Below are positions 57,463 to 64,000 of a stretch of DNA of 64,000 bases, piece after piece. This stretch comes from a bacterium (GTDB taxonomy: Bacteria > Cyanobacteriota > Vampirovibrionia > Gastranaerophilales > Gastranaerophilaceae), in contig JAGAXG010000007.1 in assembly GCA_017941035.1 (NCBI GenBank), positions 17,484 to 81,483 of the forward strand, written 5' to 3'. The notes beneath the pieces are model-generated. The model did not search any database. It saw nothing but the letters and a program-made list of their open reading frames with translations, and was not told the origin of the DNA. A program made the position numbers and the translations under genes. Position 1 is the stretch's first letter. Each line of letters opens with the position of its first letter.

Positions 57463-58324
57463 ACTTAAAAACCTTTTTAACCTTTATTAATCCTTCTTCT
57501 ATCACTCCAACACCATACATTTTACCACCATAAACTAAAAACACAACCGATTTCGAATTTATAGAAAAATCAATTGAATACCTTTGTTTTATAGAACGTC
57601 CATGGCTAACATGTTCTTTTTCCTCATCATTTAAAATATATTTTGGCTGCGGGAGAACATCTAGCGGATTTATCAAATGATTTTTTATATTTATAATTTC
57701 ATTAATGTTTATAGAATTATCTATATTAAACATTCCGGCTTTTGTTCTTTCAAGTGCAATTAAATATCCGCCACAACCTAATTTAGCACCTAAATCATAT
57801 GCAATAGAACGAATGTAAGTACCTTTTGAACAAGCAATCTTTATTTTTGCTATTTGTGAATCATCATCAAATTCCAAGAGCTCAATTTTATATATATATA
57901 CCTTTCGCGATTTTATTTCTACATTTTGACCGTTTCGAGCATATTCATATAGTTTTTTACCATTAACCTTTATAGCAGAATAAATTGGAGGTGTTTGTTC
58001 AATTTCACCTTCAAACAATTTCAACGCGTACTCCACATCTTTTTTTTCAACTTTTTTGTCAAACGTTTGAGTTACTTGTCCTTCTAAATCATAAGTATCA
58101 GTATTTGATCCAAATTTAACTGTTGCAATATATTCTTTATCATCAGGCAGATATTCAATAAGTTTTGTAGATTTCCCAATACAAACAGGTAAAACACCTG
58201 TTGCAAAAGGGTCTAAAGTCCCTGTATGACCTACAGATTTTATATTCACAATCTTACGTATTTTTGCAACGACATCAAAAGAAGTCCAACCTTTAGGTTT
58301 ATATATATTTAAAAATCCAAACAA
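57455..58324 (-). CDS. truB: tRNA pseudouridine55 synthase TruB
   Basis: This 289-residue protein has KPKGWTSFDVVAKI near residue 9, and catalytic Asp38 in GHTGTLDPFATGVL. The KGTYIRSIAYDLG segment near 168 and a C-terminal PUA-like tail follow. It converts U55 in the T loop of tRNAs. The start is TTG at 58322-58324, directly adjacent to the rbfA stop (TAA TTG); no ATG gives the conserved N-terminus. Confidence 0.95.
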   Translation of the reverse strand: MFGFLNIYKPKGWTSFDVVAKIRKIVNIKSVGHTGTLDPFATGVLPVCIGKSTKLIEYLPDDKEYIATVKFGSNTDTYDLEGQVTQTFDKKVEKKDVEYALKLFEGEIEQTPPIYSAIKVNGKKLYEYARNGQNVEIKSRKVYIYKIELLEFDDDSQIAKIKIACSKGTYIRSIAYDLGAKLGCGGYLIALERTKAGMFNIDNSININEIINIKNHLINPLDVLPQPKYILNDEEKEHVSHGRSIKQRYSIDFSINSKSVVFLVYGGKMYGVGVIEEGLIKVKKVFKYD

Positions 58325-58672
58325 TTATTTAATTTCCCCGCGAGAAATTTTATTAATTAAATCAACAACTCTTGAAGATTCTTCAAGTCCGTTAGTATAA
58401 ACGAACTTTAATTCCGGAGTTAGACGTAATCTTAAAACCTTACCAACATGATAACGTATTTTTGGAGTAGATTTTTCGATAACTTCTTTAGAAACTTCAA
58501 TATCTTCTTCTGAACCTAAAACACTATATATGACCCTGGCAAATGAATTATCATGAGAAACTTCCACATCCACAATAGAAACAACACCCCTCAAACCTCT
58601 GATTTCTTTTCTCAAGATTTCTGAGATATCGCGCATTAATTCTTTTCTTACTCTTTCGTTTCTAAGCGTCAT
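58325..58672 (-). CDS. rbfA: Ribosome-binding factor A
   Basis: This 115-residue protein has the KH-like fold pattern (NERVRKELMRDISEILRKEI, VSIVDVEVSHDNSFARVIYSVLG, LRLRLTPELKFVYTNG). It helps mature the 5' end of 16S rRNA in the small subunit. It is placed 18 bases after infB and directly before truB, the common arrangement. Confidence 0.95.
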   Translation of the reverse strand: MTLRNERVRKELMRDISEILRKEIRGLRGVVSIVDVEVSHDNSFARVIYSVLGSEEDIEVSKEVIEKSTPKIRYHVGKVLRLRLTPELKFVYTNGLEESSRVVDLINKISRGEIK

Positions 58673-58690
58673 AATATTACCTCACAAAAC

Positions 58691-61213
58691 CTATAGACTG
58701 GTTCTTTCAACTTCTTCTTGAGTTGAAACCTGGATAATATCGCCTTCTTGCAGGTCATTGAATTTGCCAAATGATATACCGCATTCAAATCCTTGAGCAA
58801 CTTCCTTAACATCATCTTTAAAGCGTTTTAATTGTTCAATTGCTCCACGATAAATTTCTTCTCCATTACGAAGAATTACAGCATCCTTATCTCTAATAAT
58901 TTTACCTTCAAGAACATAACATCCCGCGATTTTACCAGTTTTTCCAATAGTAAACACTTGTCTGACTTCAGCTTTACCGAGTTCAACTTCTTTAATTTCA
59001 GGATCAAGAAGAGAAAGTAATGTTTTTTCAATATCCTCTAACAATTGATAAATAATGTCATATTTCTTAATTGTTACTTTTTCTCTTTCTGCAGCTGCAT
59101 AGGCATTTGAATCTTCTTTAACAGTGAAACCTAAAATTAAAGCATTTGAAGCTGCCGCAAGCATAACATCAGCTTCTGAAATATCACCTACTCCAACATG
59201 AATGATTTTTGTCGAAATTTCTTTTGATTCAACTCCTGCGATAGCCTGAGCTACAGCCTCTGCAGAACCGTTCGTATTAGCCTTAATAATTAAATTCAAT
59301 TGTGGAATTGCATCATCTCCTGCTACAGCTTCTTTTCTTATATGCGCAGGAAGCATAGCTTCTAACCTCTTATCTCTGGCTTTTTGTTGACGATCAATAG
59401 CGATAGATTTCATTTCTTTTTCATTTTTAACAACTTCAAATCTATCTCCTGCAGAAGGAACTTCAGAAAGTCCTAAAATTTCAACAGGAGTAGAAGGCTC
59501 AGCTTTTTGAATTCTTTCTCCGCTATCAGATAATAATGCTCTGACACGTCCGTATGCAGTACCAACAACTATACAATTTCCTGCTCTTAAAGTACCATTT
59601 TGAACTAGCAAAGTTGCAACCGGACCTTTACCTTTATCTAGATTTGCTTCAATAACAACACCGGTTGCTTCCGCTTTCGGATTAGCTTTCAAATCTTGAA
59701 CATCTGCCACAAGTAAAATGTATTCTAAAAGTTCATCAATACCGGTACCTTGAAGTGCAGAGACTTTTACAACTATTGTATCTCCACCCCAATCTTCAGG
59801 TACAAGTCCATGTTCAGTTAATTGTTGAAGAACTCTATCCGGATTTGCACCAGGCTTATCTATTTTGTTTACGGCAACGATAATAGGGATTTCGGCAGCC
59901 TTAGCATGATTGATAGCTTCAATAGTCTGAGGCATTATACCATCGTCAGCCGCAACAACCAGAATCGCAATATCTGTTGCTTGAGCACCTCTTGCCCTCA
60001 TCTCAGTAAATGCTTCGTGCCCCGGGGTATCTAAAAATACAATCTTTTTATCACTCTTATCCCCAACATAAACTGTATAAGCACCAATTGACTGAGTAAT
60101 TCCACCAACTTCTGTTGCGACTATTTTATGTTTTGAAGCTCTGATTGAATCTAACAATGTAGTTTTACCATGGTCAACATGTCCCATAATACTAATTACA
60201 GGTGCTCTGCGTTTGAGAAGTTTTTTATCGACATTTTCTAGTGCATTCTTTTCCTCTTCTTTTTTAAGTTCTTCTTCCATGAAAGCATCTAAATCTTCTT
60301 CTAAAACTTCAAGTTCATATTCAGCACAGACTTTTTTAATAACATCAATATCAATCAATTGATTAACAGTAGCCATAACTCCGTTCATCATAAGGAATTT
60401 CACAATCTCTGCAGGAGTTTTCTTAATTTTCTCGGAAAGCTCAGCGATTGTCATAGCTTGAGTAACGACTATTTGCTTAACTTCTTCAATTTCTTCAGTT
60501 TTTTGAGTCCTTTTTTTATGATGTTGAGCAGCAGCTTTTTCAAGAGAAATCATTTCTTGAGCTTCTTTTTTAGAATTAAAATCTTTTTCTTTTTTCTTTC
60601 CGGAATTTTTACTTCCTCCAAATTTTCCTGTTCCGCCACCTTTGTTTTCATAAATATCTTGAGAAATTATACGGCGTTCAATTGGCTTTTTCCCTGCGAA
60701 ATCTCTATTTTGAGTTCCGTTTGAAGAAGGTTTGGTTCCTTTTTGGAAACGTTTTTCCCCATTTTCATTACGCTCCGGTCTTGCAGGTCGTTTAAAATCA
60801 CTTCTTTCAGGACGAGGTCTATCTACAACTTGAACCGTTTTTTTAGGAACTGCGCGCCTTACTATTTCTATTCTTGATAAAGGCTCGGACTTATGAGATT
60901 TTGGGCTTTCAATATTTTTTTTAGATTCTTCTTTTTGGGGTTCAACTTTTATTTCTTGTTTTGGTTTTTCTACTGAAATTTCTTCTACTACAGGAGCTTT
61001 TGCTTTTTTTACAACAAAAGCTTTTGGTTTAGCAACTTTTTTTACACCGCCGTCAGCAATAAAATCTTTTAATCTTCTTATTTGTTCTTGAGTGACACTG
61101 CTTGAATGAGTTTTACCGGTTACACCGATTTTTTCAAACTTATCTACGACTTCTTTACTGGGAAGTCCTAATTCTTTTGCTAATTCACTTATTCTCACTG
61201 TATCATAACTCAT
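58691..61213 (-). CDS. infB: Translation initiation factor IF-2
   Basis: This 840-residue protein has IF2-N (about residues 1-55) followed by a long Lys/Pro/Arg-rich linker (~60-230) and a second IF2-N-like segment (~245-310). The GTPase has G1 GHVDHGKT at 344-351, then DTPGHEAFTEMRARGA and NKID. The domains II-IV complete the protein and end in the C-terminal fMet-tRNA-binding region. It places initiator tRNA on the 30S subunit. It overlaps rnpM by 11 bases. NusA and RimP, usually before it, are missing here. Confidence 0.97.
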   Translation of the reverse strand: MSYDTVRISELAKELGLPSKEVVDKFEKIGVTGKTHSSSVTQEQIRRLKDFIADGGVKKVAKPKAFVVKKAKAPVVEEISVEKPKQEIKVEPQKEESKKNIESPKSHKSEPLSRIEIVRRAVPKKTVQVVDRPRPERSDFKRPARPERNENGEKRFQKGTKPSSNGTQNRDFAGKKPIERRIISQDIYENKGGGTGKFGGSKNSGKKKEKDFNSKKEAQEMISLEKAAAQHHKKRTQKTEEIEEVKQIVVTQAMTIAELSEKIKKTPAEIVKFLMMNGVMATVNQLIDIDVIKKVCAEYELEVLEEDLDAFMEEELKKEEEKNALENVDKKLLKRRAPVISIMGHVDHGKTTLLDSIRASKHKIVATEVGGITQSIGAYTVYVGDKSDKKIVFLDTPGHEAFTEMRARGAQATDIAILVVAADDGIMPQTIEAINHAKAAEIPIIVAVNKIDKPGANPDRVLQQLTEHGLVPEDWGGDTIVVKVSALQGTGIDELLEYILLVADVQDLKANPKAEATGVVIEANLDKGKGPVATLLVQNGTLRAGNCIVVGTAYGRVRALLSDSGERIQKAEPSTPVEILGLSEVPSAGDRFEVVKNEKEMKSIAIDRQQKARDKRLEAMLPAHIRKEAVAGDDAIPQLNLIIKANTNGSAEAVAQAIAGVESKEISTKIIHVGVGDISEADVMLAAASNALILGFTVKEDSNAYAAAEREKVTIKKYDIIYQLLEDIEKTLLSLLDPEIKEVELGKAEVRQVFTIGKTGKIAGCYVLEGKIIRDKDAVILRNGEEIYRGAIEQLKRFKDDVKEVAQGFECGISFGKFNDLQEGDIIQVSTQEEVERTSL

Positions 61214-61442
61214 CTAATAATTGTCCTTTCAATTCACTTGGGATAGAAGTTTTTAGGAATTTATCAAGCTTATTTTTTTTTAAAGCTTTTTCTATACAAG
61301 TTTTATTATAGCAAAGATATGCTGATCTGCCAAATATCTTGGAATTCGGGTTTATGACTACGTTTCCGCCGGTATTGGTAATTTTTATCAATTCATTTCG
61401 GTCTTTAATATTCCAACATCCAGCACAACGTCTTTCTACCAC
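61203..61442 (-). CDS. rnpM: RnpM/YlxR family protein
   Basis: This 79-residue protein has RRCAGCWNIKDRNELIKI and GRSAYLCYNKTCIEKALKKNKLDKFLK, the full YlxR (DUF448) pattern with four cysteines. YlxR-type proteins bind RNA and one (RnpM) modulates RNase P activity. It usually lies between nusA and infB; here prfA precedes it. The start is a GTG or ATG context with AAGGAG upstream of MVERR, 11 bases after the prfA stop. Confidence 0.92.
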   Translation of the reverse strand: MVERRCAGCWNIKDRNELIKITNTGGNVVINPNSKIFGRSAYLCYNKTCIEKALKKNKLDKFLKTSIPSELKGQLLDEL

Positions 61443-61453
61443 TTATTATCTCC

Positions 61454-62539
61454 TTATGCCTGAGTTTGAGCCAATTTTTCAAGTTTTAGCTTCTGATCAT
61501 ACTCAATAAGCATATTGATTAATTCTTCTAAGTCTCCGTCTATAACAGTCCAAACGTTCAAATTATGATTTAATCTATGATCTGTCAATCTGCCTTGAGG
61601 AAAATTGTATGTTCTGATTCTTTCTGACCTGTCGCCTGTACCGACTTGAGAACGTCTTAAATCAGTGATTTCCTGCATTTGTTTTTGAACTTCCATATCA
61701 TATAGTTTTGAACGCAAGATTTGCATAGCTCGTTCTTTGTTTTGAAGCTGAGAGCGTTCTTCAGTACAGAAAATCATAATTCCCGTAGGTTTGTGGAACA
61801 AACGTGCTGCTGTTTCAACTTTATTAACATTCTGACCACCTGCTCCGCCTGAACGAGCAGTAGACATTTCAATATCTTCAGGTTTAATTTCTATTTCTAC
61901 ATCATCAACTTCCGGCATTACTGCAACCGTCGCAGTTGAAGTGTGAACACGACCTTGAGATTCTGTTTCAGGAACCCTTTGAACTCGATGAACACCTGAT
62001 TCATATTTTAATTTTGAATAAACAGCATCCCCTTTAATGGAAATAATAATTTCAGAATACCCACCGGCTTCGCACTCAGTTTTGGAGAGAATTTGAGTCT
62101 GCCAGCCTTGTTTATCTGCAAATTTTAAATACATTCTTGCAAGATCACCTGCAAAAATATTTGCTTCATCACCGCCTGCTCCTCCTCGAATTTCAAGCAT
62201 AATATCCTTCTCATCCATAGGATCTTTAGGAAGAAGCAAACGTTTCATCTTTTCTTCATATTCAGGAATTTTTGCTTCATTTGATTCAATATCAGTTTTT
62301 AGAAGTTCGCGCATTTCTTCATCTTTTTCTCCTTGGAGAAGTTCTTTATCATCATTTATTGTATCAGTTGCCTGTTTCCAAGCGTAATACAATTCAACAG
62401 TCTCCTCCATTGATTTACGCTGCTTTGATAAATCCCTAAACTTGTTATAATCCTGAATCACTGCAGGATCAGACAATGTTTCGCCTAATTCTTTGTACTT
62501 CTGTTCTATTTGAAGTATTTTATCTAACATATCTTTCAT
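61454..62539 (-). CDS. prfA: Peptide chain release factor 1
   Basis: This 361-residue protein has the stop-codon-reading PxT motif as PET at 190-192 (RF1 type, recognising UAA and UAG) and the GGQ motif at 234-236, where the ester bond is cut. The coiled N-terminal domain (residues 1-110) is complete. The start is MKDMLDK. Placed upstream of rnpM-infB it joins the translation operon. The usual partner prmC is not seen. Confidence 0.97.
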   Translation of the reverse strand: MKDMLDKILQIEQKYKELGETLSDPAVIQDYNKFRDLSKQRKSMEETVELYYAWKQATDTINDDKELLQGEKDEEMRELLKTDIESNEAKIPEYEEKMKRLLLPKDPMDEKDIMLEIRGGAGGDEANIFAGDLARMYLKFADKQGWQTQILSKTECEAGGYSEIIISIKGDAVYSKLKYESGVHRVQRVPETESQGRVHTSTATVAVMPEVDDVEIEIKPEDIEMSTARSGGAGGQNVNKVETAARLFHKPTGIMIFCTEERSQLQNKERAMQILRSKLYDMEVQKQMQEITDLRRSQVGTGDRSERIRTYNFPQGRLTDHRLNHNLNVWTVIDGDLEELINMLIEYDQKLKLEKLAQTQA

Positions 62540-62595
62540 ACTTCAATAATAACAAGAACATATTCATATTACAAGATTAATACATAATAAAATCA

Positions 62596-64000
62596 CTACA
62601 TATTAGTACAATATTTTAATGTGCAAGTAGTACCTGAGCAAGAATAACCGGGATAAGTCTGAAGTAAATCTCCATGCTCATCATAAATTTGTAAATCAGG
62701 AGTTCGAGGCACGCATTGCCCATTCTGCATGTCACCTATAAAAGGCATAGGATCAAGGCTATATGAGTCACCGTTGGCGCTGCCACGCAATGTTACATGG
62801 TAATCATGATAAGTGGTACAACCATATTGTTTATTTAAAGGATCAAAATAAAACCAACCATTCTTAGTTCTGAGATCTATTAAAGAATAACAGGTATAAT
62901 TACCTTGGTCAGCACAACCAGTTCTGTAATCTTGACCACATAGCCCGTCTGGAACTGTTAAAACAAATTTATAAGTTTGATTATTACAAGCGTTAGCTAC
63001 AACATTGTACTTAATTGTATATGTTCCGGCACAAAGATTATACGAATAGGTTTCAAGTTGTCGTATATTAGAAATTTCATAATTAAATGTTACATCTGCC
63101 TTACACATGTCCCCTTTGGAACTACATTCACAAATCGGAAGTTTCGTATATTTAGTATCGTAAGAGTGACAAAAGGAATCAGTAGGTGTACCCCAGAAAG
63201 CCATCTCATTTTTCTTATCTTTGAGTCCCCCGCAGGTGCAACATTTTTTTAGAGCCGGTAAATATTCACTATAATATTGAGGACGCCATTCTTCATCTAT
63301 GTAATTAACATCAGTTATACCATTCCATTCAATATAAAGATTCCTGCAGTATTCATAAGAATACGTACTTGAACAATTTAAACCTGCGAAATCATCAGGA
63401 AAACAAATTTCATCCTCAGAAGAAGGTACAGGGTCGACACTTTGGGACTTTACATAACACACATCACCTTCTGAACTGTGAGAACTTGAGAAAGAAGATA
63501 CATTACAACAAGCCTGAGTTTTTTCATCTTCATCCTTACTACCAAAATTACCAAATATACTTGGATTAGCATACCAAGTATTACAACAGCTTGATGCACT
63601 TGAAGTGTCTAAAGGATAACAATTCCCGCAATATGCCGTTTCGGTCCATTCTGAATGCGGGCACTTTTCTGGATCACAACAATCATCACTAGGACCGTTT
63701 GGATGTAAACTACAATCACAATCATTTTCTTCAGGAACTTGACAATTCGCTGAAGATGACCATTTCTCATCCTCGCAACAAGGATCCGTATAAACACTCG
63801 GCTCTACATTACATACTGCAGGTTCAGGCTCAGGTTCTCCCAATTCTGCACATATCGCGCCTGTGTCTTTTTCATTCCCTGTGCTATTTTTATTATTTAA
63901 ATCTTTACTTACCTGAATTGCCTTCACTGCCCAACAATCTAATACTTGTATTTTACCTGTCGCAAATACACGCATACTAAATTTGTCATAGCTCTTCTTA
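62596..64000 (-). CDS. Very cysteine-rich protein, N-terminal part beyond window
   Basis: The frame is open to the window end. An internal ATG at 63975 would give 459 residues, but codons for KKSYDKFS precede it without a stop, so the true start is outside. The visible part has about 38 cysteines (8%), in CC, CxC and CxxC arrangements (DPCCEDE, DCDCS, DDCCDPEKC, KKCCTCGG). Many Ser/Glu/Asp/Pro linkers occur, and a beta-rich C-terminal half has GTYTIKYNVVANACNN. An extracytoplasmic, disulfide-stabilised protein is likely. The N-terminal KKSYDKFSMRVF could follow a type IV-pilin-like helix, which I cannot check. The stop TAG is at 62596-62598. The function is unknown. Confidence 0.7.
   Translation of the reverse strand, partial: KKSYDKFSMRVFATGKIQVLDCWAVKAIQVSKDLNNKNSTGNEKDTGAICAELGEPEPEPAVCNVEPSVYTDPCCEDEKWSSSANCQVPEENDCDCSLHPNGPSDDCCDPEKCPHSEWTETAYCGNCYPLDTSSASSCCNTWYANPSIFGNFGSKDEDEKTQACCNVSSFSSSHSSEGDVCYVKSQSVDPVPSSEDEICFPDDFAGLNCSSTYSYEYCRNLYIEWNGITDVNYIDEEWRPQYYSEYLPALKKCCTCGGLKDKKNEMAFWGTPTDSFCHSYDTKYTKLPICECSSKGDMCKADVTFNYEISNIRQLETYSYNLCAGTYTIKYNVVANACNNQTYKFVLTVPDGLCGQDYRTGCADQGNYTCYSLIDLRTKNGWFYFDPLNKQYGCTTYHDYHVTLRGSANGDSYSLDPMPFIGDMQNGQCVPRTPDLQIYDEHGDLLQTYPGYSCSGTTCTLKYCTNM

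Noticed and set aside
1..64000. CRISPR arrays, insertion sequences or prophage
   Set aside because: No regularly spaced identical repeats, transposase, integrase or structural phage genes were found.

Overview
The window is a compact, strongly A+T-rich bacterial chromosome segment (about one third G+C by eye) using the standard code with TGA as a real stop. The gene set points to a Gram-negative-type member of the non-photosynthetic cyanobacterial sister lineage (Melainabacteria/Vampirovibrionia, probably gut Gastranaerophilales). Evidence: an autotransporter with an outer-membrane barrel, a CHASE2-GGDEF protein, a GCS2-type glutamate-cysteine ligase, a divergent membrane pyrophosphatase, MEP-pathway ispE, and lineage-style hypothetical proteins with MKI-type N-termini. 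This assignment is inference from family recognition; no rRNA is present.

Layout. 1-4.3 kb: end of dnaB, a small secreted protein, gshA, then rsmA-ispE. 4.3-10.5 kb: large LysM protein (minus), TrmB-type regulator, thymidine kinase, CtpA protease, YjbQ. 10.5-15.7 kb: minus-strand operon of a 56-residue protein, CHASE2-diguanylate cyclase, STAND/TPR ATPase and rsmG, preceded by an independent 51-residue basic protein. 15.8-19 kb: membrane-anchored unknown, rnhB-SIMPL pair, and an M48-like protein that has lost its first zinc histidine. 19.1-27.2 kb: one 2689-residue autotransporter carrying chlamydial Pmp-type GGAI/FxxN repeats and a basic tail beyond the barrel. 27.4-34.1 kb: small unknown, Gdx-type SMR exporter, a divergent AAA+ ATPase/M3-like peptidase pair with similar N-termini, CstA-like transporter, GNAT-like protein. 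34.1-34.8 kb: orphan gene fragment, G+C-rich islet and tRNA-Gly(GCC) with a repeated 3' end. 34.8-44.8 kb: dnaE, prs, hppA, TrmH-family methylase, M24 aminopeptidase and parvulin, all minus. 44.8-48.7 kb: candidate structured RNA, tRNA-Gly(UCC), then a plus-strand GT-C glycosyltransferase/GtrA/FAD-oxidoreductase operon. 48.7-53.8 kb: glyQ, two tandem APC permeases and an AI-2E-type exporter. 53.9-55.7 kb: small XRE regulator facing a palindrome and a rhamnan-synthesis-F-like gene, then a P-loop nucleotide kinase. 55.7-62.5 kb: translation operon prfA-rnpM-infB-rbfA-truB followed by LmeA-like, GerMN and HicB-like genes. 62.6-64 kb: the 3' part of an extremely cysteine-rich protein gene.

The most original material: two clear small genes between 15.18 and 15.70 kb; the operon coupling a c-di-GMP cyclase to a STAND/TPR ATPase; the Pmp-repeat autotransporter with its post-barrel tail; the divergent AAA+/peptidase pair; repeated promoter layouts that place the -10 box about 6-12 bases before the start codon (leaderless transcripts); and a tRNA-Gly 3'-end duplication bordering a G+C-rich structured islet. 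No CRISPR array, insertion sequence or recognised phage gene was seen.
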